In this document: piece by piece, positions 1-11,289 of the stretch
Position numbering within the stretch: the first letter of the stretch is position 1
How the letters are laid out: each line of letters starts with the position of its first letter
Origin: Pelobates cultripes
Lineage: Eukaryota > Chordata > Amphibia > Anura > Pelobatidae
Length of the DNA stretch: 64,000 nucleotides
Direction: 5' to 3'
NCBI GenBank assembly: GCA_933207985.1
Contig: OW240913.1
Span: 330,409,960 to 330,473,959 of the forward strand
The notes under the pieces: model-generated
What the model was told of the DNA's origin: nothing
The model's database searches: none
Seen by the model: only the letters and a program-made list of their open reading frames with translations
Translations under genes and position numbers: made by a program

Positions 1-482
1 TCAAGTGAACTGTGAAGAAAATGAACATTGAATGGCTGTTCCCTATCAACCATCTCTTTTTCCCACCAATCATCCCTTTTTTGTTGCCCCAGCCAGAACT
101 CTGTATCACAAATCAAACAAATAACCTCGTCCACTGCACAAGACTTTTGTTCGGTTATATGCCTCTATGGTGATTCGGAGTTACGGAATTCAGACAACCT
201 GCTGATTGTCTTAAAGTTAGACAAATTGCAATTTGACCAAAAACAAATGCACAGTTCTAATACAAGGTGAAACACCTGCCAGTTAATTTAGGATACATAT
301 GTAAGTGTGGTTAATAGTGAATAGAAGACTTAATTTTTAATAGAAGATCCTGTAGATTTAAAAAAAATAAAATTCTCACATACCTCCAAGTTTTAGACCT
401 TAATGGGACAGTTAGTGCAGAACTAACCAGACACTGAGTAAGTGTTTCCAGAGGGAAACCGTCATCAAGGGTAACTAATTAA
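1..482. other. No recognisable feature
   Basis: AT-rich sequence with short chance reading frames only. I see no domain, RNA gene or repeat I can name. If the KCNK2 assignment is right, this lies in or beyond an intron of that gene. Confidence 0.5.
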
Positions 483-619
483 ACCGGTGTTTCCCAACCC
501 AGTACTCATGGCCCACCATCAGTCCAGGTTGTGTCAGTATCTCCATTGGAATAAAACTGGGAAATATATAAATACTGGATTGTTGGTGGGCCATGAGGAC
601 TGGGTTGGGGAACACTGGT
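483..619. mobile_element. Palindromic MITE, hAT-like
   Basis: The two halves are inverted copies of each other. The left arm reads CGGTGTTTCCCAACCC and the right arm, read in reverse complement, CAGTGTTCCCCAACCC. Both continue into a matching block containing AGTCCTCATGGCCCACCA or a near copy. The 137-bp size, lack of coding capacity and CAGTG-type ends fit a non-autonomous hAT-like element. A related but distinct element at 43609-43775 shares the terminal CCCAACCCAGTCCTCA and has an 8-bp target duplication. No clear target duplication survives here. Confidence 0.7.
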
Positions 620-627
620 CTATAATG

Positions 628-676
628 GCAGTGTATCCGCACATGGACAACACACAGTGACAATGTATCTACACAC
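628..676. repeat. Minisatellite, 32-bp unit (detached part)
   Basis: One full and one partial copy of the unit GTGACAATGTATCTACACAC that forms the main array at 934-1212. It is separated from that array by the SINE at 677-933, so the SINE appears to have landed inside the array. Confidence 0.75.
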
Positions 677-933
677 CGGCAACAATAATAACAAATTATT
701 TAACCAGGAAAGGTACATTCAGATTACTCTGGTCTCCAAGTGCATCGTGGGTATGTTACCTTTGCCCAACATGCAGGGATGTTGCTATTACCCAATTTAA
801 TGGTACTCATTTTATCTATCTCAGAAGGATGAAGGGCTGAATCAACCCTGCCAGGATTTAAACCTGCAACCCCAAAGGGTTGAACAGATTCTACTGATAA
901 TGCATTAGCCCATTGAGCTATCTCACCGGCCTA
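677..933 (-). mobile_element. tRNA-derived SINE
   Basis: Read on the minus strand, this starts with a tRNA-like head. A-box-like GATAGCTCAATGGGC lies at about 922-908 and B-box-like GGTTTAAATCC at about 864-854, the spacing being longer than in a true tRNA. About 150 bp of non-tRNA body follow, then an ATT-rich tail at about 677-690. This is the layout of an RNA polymerase III SINE mobilised by a LINE. The head does not fold as an intact tRNA by eye, so it is not called as a tRNA gene. The SINE family is not identified. Confidence 0.75.
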
Positions 934-1212
934 AATAGTGACAATGTATCTACAGACCAGCAACAAAAAGTGACAATGTATCTACATACCAGCAACAAAT
1001 AGTGACAATGTATCTACACACCGGCAACAAAAAGTGACAATGTATCTACATACCAGCAACAAATAGTGACAATGTATCTACACACCGGCAACAAACAGTG
1101 ACAATGTATCCACATACCAGCAACAAATAGTGACAATGTATCTACACACCGGCAACAAACAGTGACAATGTATCTACATACCAGCAACAAATAGTGACAA
1201 TGTATCTACACA
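934..1212. repeat. Minisatellite with 32-bp unit, alternating variants
   Basis: About nine head-to-tail copies of a 32-bp unit. Two variants, one with CACACCGGCAACAA and one with CATACCAGCAACAA, alternate through most of the array, giving a 64-bp higher-order period. This suggests expansion as dimers. Confidence 0.9.
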
Positions 1213-1719
1213 GTAGCAGCATGTGTGTTACAAGTCAAAGCAAGGGTAATTATAGGAAGCATCAGAAGGAAAATTCGAACATAAATATGGCTCTCAAAAA
1301 AACTGTTTAAGGCATTTTAGAACAATTGTCCTTGTCAGTGCGGACATGGACATTTTCCAGTCCCCCTATGATTAAATAATTTTCATGCTGTAGTTTGTTT
1401 AAAACATTTTGATTAACAGATGTGTCTTCAGAGGTCACCTTAATAAGGACTGATTTCAGTCAATTAATCCATCCCAGTAGCACAATCACAATTGCACAAC
1501 AAGAATTATTATATCAACTTTAAATGAAAAAAAAAAAACCTAACATAAATTGGATGAACAATAGTGAATTTAGCAAAATGAGAATAAGCAGGTAGATGAA
1601 CGGATATGCAGCTAGCAAAAGTCATGTTAACTTTAACATGTGCAACAATTTCAAGAGGTTACAGATGTGAAGTCATTGATTATTTTTGCAAACTCAGTTG
1701 AAAAGCCATTACTTTAGAA
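1213..1719. other. No recognisable feature
   Basis: AT-rich sequence with a short A-run near 1528. I see no gene or named repeat. The 5' limit of the LINE that follows is uncertain and could extend into this stretch. Confidence 0.4.
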
Positions 1720-3113
1720 CTCTCTGAAAGTACATTAGTCTCCTAGTGCAGCTATTGTGTACAAGTTGCTGTAACCCCAACAGCAAGCAAAATATAAATC
1801 CACAAAGCGCAACTTAGTTATAGTGGCCCAATGGTGCAGCCCAAATGTATTCAAAGAGCCTTCAAAGTACAGACGTTTCATGCCAACAGCGCTATGGGCT
1901 CCCCACAAGACGGTCCTTAGGGGCCATTTCATCAAAATAGCCACTAATAAAAAAGCTAGAAAAGACCAAACTTCTCCTGGAGTACCAATCGGCCCTACGT
2001 AAAGCAGAACATCAACACAAAGCCAATCCAACACCACACAAACTGGCAGAACTCACAGCACTAAGACATAATATTAAAGAATTAGTACTGGAGGAGGTGA
2101 CCCACTCCCTGGTGTGGACAAGGCGACACTTCTACGAAAAGGCGAATAGGATGGACACTTTACTAGCTAAAACACACTTAGGCCTGGCACCAAACCTATC
2201 ACTAAAATACGCACTGCCACTAACGACCTGGCCAACACACCGCAGACGATAAATGGAGTTTACCAAATATTTCACAGCACTGTATAACCACTCACCACAA
2301 AACAATCTAGATAATGTATGATAATGTAGGATATATGACGCACATTAACTCATTCCTGACCAACCTTAAACTACCTAGTAGGGAGGGGAGCTGGTGGCAC
2401 CAATTACAAAAGAGGAGGTAGAGATGGCTATTACAGCCCTCAAAAGCAATAAGGCACCATGCCCTGATGGCTACCACATGGGTTATTACAAGAAGTTCAG
2501 ACTGGAGCTAACACCTCACATACAAAAGCTATGAAACCACTTTATGTAAGGTGGCACACCAGATAAAGACATGGCCACGGCGAACATAATCTTGCTGACA
2601 AAACCTAACAGAGATCACTCATTGCCCTCAAACTATAGACCCATCTCCCTGATTTGAAAATCTTCGCTAAAATGTTAGCGGCCAGACTCAACCCTATACT
2701 ACCACACCTTATACACCCTGACCAGGTGGGCTTCATTCCAGGCAGACAACTTTATGAGAATACCAGGTTTGGGTACATGGCAGAGTCGGGGGTGCCTTCT
2801 CTGGCTCTATCTTTAGATGCAGAGAAGGCATTCGACCGTGTCAAATGGCCATTTCTGTTTGAACTGATCACTAGAATGCATTTCCCACAATAATTTGTAA
2901 ACTGGTCAAAGCATTATATGCAGATGTAAGGGCGCAAACACTGGTGACGAGAGCTCCACTGACCTCGTTTGTCTTGACTAATGGAACTAGACAAGAGTGC
3001 CCACTCTCCCCGCTCCTCTTTGTGCTCACACTTGAGCCACTTCTAAGGGCAATCAGGGATGACCTGCTTATCACAGGGGTGGAGATCGCGAAGCACCAAT
3101 TCAAAGTGTCTGT
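1720..3113 (+). mobile_element. Tx1/L1-like LINE, ORF2 fragment (decayed)
   Basis: The plus strand encodes pieces of an L1-clade ORF2 in several frames. Near 1912 a segment reads WAPHKTVLRGHFIKIATNKK. At 2394-2510 the start of the reverse transcriptase domain reads PITKEEVEMAI, then NKAPCPDGY, where P-x-P-D-G is the usual finger motif. At 2650-2885 comes FAKMLAARLNPILPHLIHPD, then QVGFIPGRQ and DAEKAFDRV, the latter holding the first catalytic aspartate block. Coding continues past CPLSPLLFVL to about 3110. Frameshifts and stops make it non-functional. The block with the second catalytic aspartates and everything up to the C-terminus are absent, replaced by foreign sequence. The element resumes at about 4113. 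Confidence 0.88.
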
Positions 3114-3657
3114 CAGGATCTTGAGCAGGTCAGGTAAGAGACTTTGGCCAGAGTTAACATTAGAGGATTTACTGGTGATTTATCTCCTGTGTTTTTTCTT
3201 CTTTTCTTTTTCTTTCAACAACTCTTTAGACATAGTTAGGTCTTTTAGACATACAATAATACCGTTTGAGGCTTCAGTGCATTCAGGTGGTATCTCTTCA
3301 GTTATGGTATTTTCTTTCACCCATAGAGTAGAGATGGGTTTGTTATTTTTCTTCATTAACACCGAATTAAGAATCTGAGGTATAATAGGTTTTGGTATAC
3401 AGAGGGTTACTGGTTGGGAGGAAGAGCAGGTTAGCATTGTTAGAGGTTCTTGTTTTCTGTTTTTCCTGGAAGGTAAGACAGTCTCAGTCTTTTTCTCAGG
3501 TGAATCGCAGGGGCTCGATTGCAGCAAATAGGACACTGATTTACACAGTTCCAAGAGACATTCAGCAATGATTGTCAGAACACCTGTTAACCCTGTAGTC
3601 TCTGGTTTAAGGCCTTTACAATATGTCATGATCTTGAGCAGGTCAGGTAAGAGACTT
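3111..3657 (-). other. Unidentified segment bounded by 34-bp direct repeats
   Basis: A 34-bp sequence occurs at 3111-3144 and again at 3624-3657 with one mismatch. Between the copies the minus strand is open for roughly 150 codons, extending on into the next repeat up to 3764. The predicted protein begins near MTYCKGLKPETTG. It has a cysteine-containing hydrophobic stretch, then a Ser/Pro/Lys-rich middle, and ends in a highly basic KEKEKKKKHRR tail. I recognise no domain. The segment replaces the middle of the surrounding LINE. It could be an insertion with a long target duplication, a local duplication, or a piece of another retroelement. Whether it codes for anything is unknown. Confidence 0.5.
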
Positions 3658-4112
3658 GTGGGTGGGGGCCCTAAATAAAAATGTAACCCCCACCGTCTTC
3701 CCCCTCCCTCAAAAAAATAACCCCTACCTACCTCCCTCATCCTAAAAATAATGAGGGGGACCATAAGCTAGATACCAGTAAAAAAAATAAAAAAATAAAC
3801 TTACCATTTGATGTCTTCTTTCTTCTAAACTCTTCTTTTTTTCAGCCCCCAAAAAGACCAAATAAAAATCCATAATAACCGATGCACTTTAAAAAAACAA
3901 CAAATAAAACGAGCGCAAAAAAAGGTCCCCCCATTGTTATTTATGGCCCCCACCTGCCGCGTAGGGGTGGGGGCTGAGGGGGAGGACAATAGGTACCCCC
4001 CTTATTCTAAATGTAGGGCCCCCACACACCGCACAGGGGAGGGGGCCGGGGGGGAGGTCAGTAGGTCCCCCCCTCATTGTTATTTAGGGCCCCCACCCAC
4101 CGCGCAGGGGGA
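3658..4112. repeat. Unclassified G-rich interspersed repeat (copy 1)
   Basis: The 3' part holds about 2.7 tandem units of roughly 73 bp, each with AGGTCCCCCC, a TTATT spacer, GGGCCCCCAC and a G-rich half that could pair back with it. The 5' part contains CAAAAAGACCAAATAAAAAT or close relatives preceded by a pyrimidine tract. The same combination is seen at 8770-9960, so this is a dispersed family. No coding capacity is evident. I cannot name it. Confidence 0.6.
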
Positions 4113-4935
4113 GTTACATTCACATGTGGTGGCAGTGCCCAAGAGTAGCAGGTTTCTGGAAACAAGTGGTGGACTTGAGCTCACAAATCTTACAATTAAG
4201 ATTAACACGGAACCCATGGGGCTGCCTACTCTCTAAACCCCTAGACGAGCTAAACAAATATGAACAAAAATTATTCAATATGATCAACCTAGTGGCACGT
4301 AGGGCAAAGGCACAGAACTGGACAAATGTAGAGCTGTCCCTAGTATTTACAAAACTATATAATGGACAAGCTAACAGCACAGGTCCGGAACATGACCAGC
4401 ACCTTCCGGAGGGTCTGGGAGCTATGGGAGGAATATTACTATTAACAGGTGAATTCCAGAACTAAGACTAAATAAATCACTTTTGCACTCCAGCCCCGGG
4501 GAGAATCAGGGGCGGCCGACCGGCGGCCGGAGCGTAAGCCATCAAGAGAGTCCTGGCGGTTGGCTCTCAGGGAATGGGGGAGGGGAAGAATGGATGACCC
4601 TGGTGTGGGGATGGAGGGAAGATAACTTCACATTTGTCAGGTGACATACACAACACCTGGGCTAGACAGGGATGCTCATGCATAGCACAGTTCCGCAATA
4701 AACTCAAAACGCAACTGGAATGGAACACGGTTATTGTTATTAGTTATGTTTATGTTACTTTTCTGTTTATGTAAAATCGAATGATGTGCATTCAAACTAA
4801 CCACAACTTCCTTTCTGTAATAACATGTCAGATTTACACACATTGTGAATTGGCTTTTGCATAAGCCCACTGTTCCTTTTTTATGCCGCACCTTATGTCA
4901 CTGCATAAATAAAGATTTAAATATATATATATATA
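4113..4935 (+). mobile_element. Tx1/L1-like LINE, ORF2 C-terminus and 3' UTR
   Basis: The frame reads HMWWQCPRVAGFWKQV, the characteristic block near the C-terminus of Tx1/L1-like ORF2 proteins, and stays open to about 4465. A GC-rich 3' UTR follows and ends near a polyadenylation-type AATAAA at about 4906-4911, just before an AT run. Together with 1720-3113 this makes one plus-strand LINE whose central part is missing. Confidence 0.82.
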
Positions 4936-4951
4936 TATTTATTTTTTTTTT
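4919..4951. repeat. AT dinucleotide repeat and T-run
   Basis: A run of about ten AT units followed by a poly-T stretch, directly after the 3' end of the LINE. It probably grew from the A-rich LINE tail. Confidence 0.85.
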
Positions 4952-5659
4952 ACTTCTCTTTACATGCTCTAGTAAAAGCATGGAAACTTTAGGGAGATTT
5001 AGTGGAACAAAACTGGTGTGGACTGGCTGACAGTGAAATGAGTTAAGGTAAAGCTGACTTTGCGCACTATGCAAATACTCTTGCTGCTTTAGTCTCACTA
5101 ACACTGTGGCATGTTTCCTTTCTTCTACACTCACTACATACACTTGTCTCTGTCCCAGACTTTAAAAGAGGAGCTTCTGCCTGCTAATAAGAAGGTAAGG
5201 ACAGGAGTGGACCAGCGAGTGCTAGGGGACAGTCCTTAGAAAGTGTGGAGCTAGCGCATCATTAGACACATTTATGCCAAGCTCAGGGAGCTGTCTGCAC
5301 AGTATGCCCTTGGTTGGTCACCCTACATGATTGACAGCCAAAAAACAAACAAGAGTCCTGCGCATACAGTATAGGTGTGCACACCCAGGTGCTACCACAA
5401 TTTATTTGAGGACAAAGTTAAAGCAGCAAACGTTTGGAGCAGCAGCCCTTTTTCAATGCTAATGGCATTCACAGCAGGCTGACCATCTAATTCTTCATGC
5501 AGACATGTCCCCTTTTTGGGCATGTTTATCCCTTTGGGCGGTTCTGGTTACGTGATACACATCAGTTGCCCACCCTTTTCTCTGACCCACCAAAATCCTG
5601 CTACACCAGACACTGCTGTTAGAGGGTATGGATTTACTTGAAAGATGAAAGCGAAAGAT
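4952..5659. other. No gene recognised; possible repeat fragment near 5380-5460
   Basis: Mostly unremarkable sequence. The segment around GCAAACGTTTGGAGCAGCAG followed by TTTTTCAATGCTAATGGCAT resembles a motif seen in many frog interspersed repeats, but I cannot assign a family. Confidence 0.35.
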
Positions 5660-5826
5660 TAGCATAGGGTATGTGTTTTCTGATAGCTATATCCTGTGAG
5701 TTTCCCTCCAGCACCACCTCCACCAGATACATGACGCTTGGGAGGTATAACTGGTTTAGTGTTTTCTATAATTAGGCCCATCATAATTGTCAGCACCAGG
5801 CCCAATGGGCTCTTAATCCGGCCCTG
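5660..5826 (-). mobile_element. Partial DNA transposon/MITE terminus
   Basis: On the minus strand the segment begins CCAGGGCCGGATTAAGAGCC and continues GGGCCTGGTGCTGACAATTA. A CAGGGCCGGATT-type start is known to me as a recurrent terminus of non-autonomous elements in amphibian genomes. The opposite end was not found, so this is a truncated copy. The superfamily is uncertain. Confidence 0.45.
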
Positions 5827-7590
5827 GTGGGCCCCTATAACCAAGCTGCTCTTTTTGGATGAATACTTTGGATTGCTCTCCTCTAGTTCATATTGGTGTT
5901 GGCTTTCCTGAGCTGCACTCTCTGGACAGCTGTGGCACACACTGTCACATTTGAGTCACAGAAAGTGGAAGTTAATACCCAGTTAAAATGTTATCAGGCC
6001 CTGTGATAGGAAAATGATCCAGCCTCCTCCAACTGTACAGCCTTAACAATCCTCTTTATGTGCCCATGCATAGCCTGGGTGCCACTAAGGCTGGCATAAA
6101 GTATCCTGCACTTAAACCTGGTACAAGGTGACTAGTTCATTTCCAAACTCTCCCATAACCACCAACTTAAAATGCTACCATATATACAAAAAAATGGGTG
6201 GCTTTGTTCCCACTGAATTGTCCTTGTTTATGAGGTTTAATGGGGAGATATACGTTTCTTTTTTGCAAGAACAGCAAATACAATTCGAACAGCTTAGGTT
6301 TTTGTCTTTGTCTAGTTTGTTCACAACCAGACAGCTAACTACTGCATTCTCAGGTGGTACATCAAGTGACAGCTGACATGGACTCACCAGGGCCTCCATA
6401 TACCAGTCCAGCATGCAATAAGGTAAGGAAGGAGAAACTGCCCAATATTTGTAATGATTGCTCGTAGTGTCTTAAAAGGAAAGTGAGTATATTGCTGACC
6501 TACTACTCTATAACACTACATATATTTATTGAATATTTAGGAGGACATATATGTTTCAGATCTCCCTCTCACTTTACTGTTCAGTCATTGAAACATCTTA
6601 GGTTTCAGTTTCACCATGTCAAGTATTTTTCATTATTTGATTGATCTCTGTCCTTGGGATAAAATATAACAAGGTATAACTATAAAATTATCACTTTCAG
6701 AAAAAGTGATATATTTCAGTTCTAAACCCTAGAAACGTTCTTCCTTCATAAAGACATTTCTGGTGGAGATTAGGATAGAGACTGGTAGCAATCATAAGGT
6801 ACAGACAGCTGACACACTATGCACAGTGTACAAATGGATAATAAGTCTGTCAGCGGAATTGAAAATTGATTGCACTAAAAAATAATAGATTGAAAGACAA
6901 TAAAGAGGAGACTGTATTAACAGAGTTTGATTTTTCTATCGCCTCTGGTGGCAAAGGGAAAAAAAGGCACCGGAGAACATAGCACAAAAGCTGTAATTGC
7001 ACAAAGGGAGCCTCAGAGTAGAGTTATGCTGCCTTCATCTAATGAATAACAGTGTAGTGTTGTGGTGTTCTCAGCATCGATGTTCTGTATATCGAAAGAG
7101 CATAGTATGGAAAAAGATAGTACTCCTGTGGAATTCTGATAAACTATGCTCATCTTGTAGCCAGTTTAAAGCACTGAGCACTGGATGAAACATTTTGGAA
7201 AATAGAAGATCACAACTTGGAAATTTCTAAATGAGTTGCTTTTTGTAGCTTTTCTGTATTTGCCCTTTAATGTCTAATCACAAAGATTTGTATTGCCTCG
7301 TTGATAACTAAATAGAGAGCTGGATTTGTATGTAAGATCAACTTTTTTTTTCCCCAAATCTGACTTTACATTTATGTATGTATTTGTTTATTTGTGCTTT
7401 TATTTCATCGTGTATCCTATTTGCTATGTTATTGTTAAGGTTTACCTATATTGATACACGCGACTTTATATTAAATGATAGAGGTGACAAGTAGACTGGC
7501 ACACAGCACAAAATGTAGTTAGTATGAATTGATTCTTCGGGGAAAAAAAAAGGTTCAGGCAAATTTCATCCATGCATTTTGTGACAAAAT
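5827..7590. other. No recognisable feature
   Basis: AT-rich sequence with no open frame of note and no repeat I can name. Confidence 0.5.
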
Positions 7591-7596
7591 GCCATT

Positions 7597-8710
7597 TGTC
7601 ACTGGATTTTTATATGACCAACTGCCCTTTGCCACTGGCTGTTGGAGGAGCCTGTTTGCCAGCCTCCTCCCTCATGACTATGGCCCTGGGGTGTATTGCC
7701 ATTTAAAAAGACTATTTGGGCCTATTGGCTTCTAAAAGACTGTTTCTGCCCATTTGAATCCATGGGAAGATGTGTGTCTTCCCCTCCCCCGTTTCCTGTC
7801 TATTGTTCTAGCAGGGCGTTGTCCCAGGCACACTACCATACCAGTTGGAACTTGCTGTTTTGCCCCTCCTTGGTCTCTCATCAGCTCTTGCTGTGTTTTA
7901 ACCCCATGGCGATTTGACTGTGGTTGTGGTATCTGAGCGCTGTTCGGATATAGTGAGCGCTCAGATCCAAGCTATCTGGGGATAGGTTGAATGTGGGGGT
8001 TCTGTTAAGTATAAAAGGAATTATGTATTTTTATGTGTTTTTACTGTTTTTACTGTGTTTGTGAATAGAGCCATTTTCTGTATGCTGGAGGTAATTGGCG
8101 TACCACACCCAAGCTTGCAGATGGTCACAAAGGGACTTTCAACTAACTTTTGACCCACTGGACCAATATATGTATGATTTTGACGTATGTTTGTATTTGG
8201 GGTATGCTGATTCTGAAAATGTAAATTATGTGAATGTGATGTATATTTTTAGAGTTATGAATATTGTGTAAAACTGTGTATTTTCCTGCCTGTGATAATT
8301 AAGTTAGACCATTGTGTTCAGTAATTATATCACAGATAGAGGGGAGGATTTTGTGTGGGAGTGTCTGAGTGTATTGTACGTATTGTTTGGTTGTTCTGCA
8401 AAACCCTGTGGGCAGTACTATGTTTGTAGAATGTGAATAAAAGAAGCTGTATGTGCCAGTACAGTCAGTTCTACTTCACCCTCAATCTGAGTCCTGTCTC
8501 TTATTGGGGGAATCTGCTACAAGGGATTGCTATGCTCTGCATATTCCCTTGCTATAATCACTGAGCTCTTGTAAGAGCTTGTTCCTGTATTGCTCTCTGA
8601 AGGAGTCTACGGTGGTTATGGTGTCGGCATGAGTGCTTGGAGCCCTCAGGAAGTGCTAGGAGCATCCTTCAACGGAGGTACCCAGTCGGGGTGCCAGGTG
8701 ATGCATTACA
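7597..8710 (+). mobile_element. Probable solo LTR
   Basis: The stretch has the order of signals of a retroviral-type LTR: a TATA-like GTATAAAAGG at 8009-8018, an AATAAA polyadenylation signal at 8437-8442, a short downstream region, and an end in GATGCATTACA. No primer-binding site or coding sequence follows. One choice of limits starts with TGTCACTGG at 7597 and ends in ACA at 8710, each side having CATT (7593-7596 and 8711-8714). A 4-bp match could be chance, and the true start may lie up to 130 bp earlier. The small reading frames inside show no protein similarity I recognise. Confidence 0.5.
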
Positions 8711-8769
8711 CATTTGTTTCGGGAAAAACTGTTAAGATTAACCAAAATAGTTAAAATAGCAAATCAGTA

Positions 8770-9960
8770 AAAAAAAAAAATAACCTTGGTGTGGGTCCTA
8801 TAACTCCCATATTACTATAAGTGAGGTATGAAACCACCCTAATGTCCCCACCTACCATGCAGTGGGTGGGAGCGTGTCTACTAAACAGTGACCAGCTAGC
8901 TCACAGTAATCAAATATTACTATTGCTGCCCAGGCACTAGTAAAATATCGGGGAGGGGTGGGAGCTGTCAATGGACATTAGCTATTGAAAAAAAAAATTA
9001 TTGAGGGTGGACAGGTCACTATTGAAAACATTTTCTAAAGTCCACCAAGCCCCTACCCTTGGCAGCAGATGAAGTCTAGTAAAACAATAATGGGGGGCAT
9101 CACATTATCCTCCCCAGCCCCCACCCATTGTTGGCGAGTGTTTTTTTGTTTTTTTTTTAAATAGTGGCAGTTGAGCCTTATGTAAAAATCAATGGCACGT
9201 TTACCCTCTAACCCCCACCCAAGAGTTAAGTGGGGGCTATTAATGAAATTAGGGTGTGGATATGCCAATGTCCACCTCCCAAATGTACAGACCTTTCTCC
9301 CATTCCCTCTAGGTGTCTAGGGGTTCATTATACATCTCCGCCAATAAAAACATTTCTTCCTATCACCCTCACCCTATATATAGTAAGTGGCCCAATACAA
9401 CTAATATCTGTAAAAAAAATAATACTTTGTTTTCTATTTTCTTAAATGTTCTTTTCTTCAACCCAACAAAAGACCAAATAAGAAGCCATGATATCCCAAC
9501 ACTACTATTAAAAATTAAGAAAATACCAGAAACTGCAATAAAAAAACTCAAAGAAATAATAAAAAATGTTTCAAAAGCAGAAATTCATGTGAGCACCACA
9601 AGGGCTCTCCAAAATGCTTTGGAATGTCGGTAGGACACTCTGATTGATTGACTCATAAGTCCACTGGAGGGGGTTGGAGTAGACACTGAGATGTCCTCCC
9701 GTTTATTACATAATAGCCCCAACCTGCCAACTATGTTTAAGGGCAGTGGGGGACCTGTTTCTTTTCCTATTAATTTTTACAGTTCCCATCTGCCATTCAT
9801 GGGTGTGGGCTGTTTGAACATTAGAATGCCACCACATTTTTTTTTAATAGAGCCCCCACCTGTTACACATGACCTATCCACCCCATGGGTATGGGATTGG
9901 GCTTTTCTAGCAACTAAACGATCATCGATTGCCAAAAAGTCTCACAAAACATGACTTACT
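8770..9960. repeat. Unclassified G-rich interspersed repeat (copy 2)
   Basis: Several blocks rich in runs of C or G, with CCCCCACCC cores, alternate with AT-rich linkers. A pyrimidine tract followed by CAAAAGACCAAATAAGAAGC at about 9460-9490 matches the same arrangement in the repeat at 3658-4112. The two are divergent members of one family. No coding function is evident. Confidence 0.5.
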
Positions 9961-10224
9961 TTAAACTGAATGCAAATGTCTACTGACAATGTTATCTATA
10001 CATTATGTTTGCAGCATTGCTATGATGTGATTAGTCATCTGGAAAAAATGTTTCTGGCAGCTGTAGTTCAATTGCTGTTTTTTTTACTACAGACGGCTAG
10101 CAGGTGAGCTACAATTCCAAGAAAAATTAGTGATGACATGGCTTTTCGCTTTATTTTTAATCGATATGGGAAACACTGCAACTTGGAAGGGAGGGGTTGG
10201 AAGGGTGATTTTATAGAGCAACTG
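9961..10224. other. No recognisable feature
   Basis: Short spacer between the G-rich repeat and the fold-back element. Nothing identifiable is seen. Confidence 0.4.
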
Positions 10225-11289
10225 TTTTTAATTTAAAGACAAAATAAAAGATATTAATAAAAAAAGCACCAACAATAACTAACTTTAAACTTGAATGTGT
10301 CGCTCTAGTGTCATTTTAAATGCACTGCGTAATTTCACCTACTTTCGACGAACCACAAGGTACGTCTACTTAAGATGAATTTGCATTCTTGCAACTGTAG
10401 CATATCTTAATGATTATTTACATGGTATTGGTGAATTAATTCACAAATTTGTAAGAGATGATCTACTTTAAATATTTATTGATGGGACAGTGTAGTTGCA
10501 TAGTGGGCCAAGGTGTGGACTGGAAGCAAATATTTTTATATTATTTATGATAAATGTGTCTGGGAAGATCCAAAAAGGGTCTCACCATCTGTAAATAGGC
10601 AAATTTTCTATTTTGTGAGTTGGAGAAGAAAGGGCAGTGGGTATAGCTGAGCTCCCTTGGCTGAAGATGATATTTTTCCACTGATAATTTATGCCCAACA
10701 TAGTCAACCAATCCTTTGATAGCTGGACATGGGTTGTTAATTTATCACACTATGGAAAATGAGGAAAATAGTAAGCAATATCCATGTTCCTTTTAGTAGA
10801 ATACGTGTTGTGGAATTTGCCAAAACTAGGAGGACAGACCACATCATCTGAGGAACATCTCAGGAGCTTCTAACTTCCTCTGGACACGGGGCCTTACCCT
10901 GAGTTAGCCTAAAACCCATGCCTGGCATTCTACCTCCTCTGTCCACTGCTCGGATGTCAAACAGATCCCTACATTTGTGCTGAAACATGTTACCTCATTG
11001 AACCAAGCACAAACCCAAGGTAGAGATTACTCATTAACTAACAGATAACGAACCTAGGCTTTATTTTGTATAGCATTGACTTTTTCTAGTTTCCCCATTT
11101 CCAGGGTGATTCACCATGTTTACAAGAATGCAAATTCACCTTAAGTAGATGTACCTTGTGGTTCGTCGAAAGTAGGTGAAATTATGCAGTGCATTTAAAA
11201 TGACACTAGAGCGACACATTCAAGTTTAAAGTTAGTTATTGTTGGTGCTTTTTTTATTAATATCTTTTATTTTGTCTTTAAATTAAAAA
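10225..11289. mobile_element. Fold-back DNA transposon with 167-bp inverted ends
   Basis: Positions 10225-10391 and 11123-11289 are inverted copies of each other, both 167 bp, differing at a handful of bases and with no length difference. The 731 bp between them has no convincing open frame, so the element is non-autonomous. The outer termini run TTTTTAATTTAAAGAC. Possible duplications are TTAA or TA just inside the ends, so a piggyBac-like or mariner-like origin is possible but undecided. Confidence 0.88.

Noticed and set aside
850..925. A tRNA gene with A and B boxes
   Set aside because: Box spacing is too long and the cloverleaf does not form. The body and tail show it is a SINE.
934..1212. 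Direct repeats of 32 bp resembling a CRISPR array
   Set aside because: Units are head to tail with no unique spacers, and the genome context is vertebrate.
1735..2037. A 100-codon minus-strand frame
   Set aside because: It is the antisense of the LINE ORF2 coding sequence on the plus strand.
7529..7936. Overlapping plus-strand frames as a small gene
   Set aside because: They lie inside a probable LTR, in three phases, with no recognisable domain.
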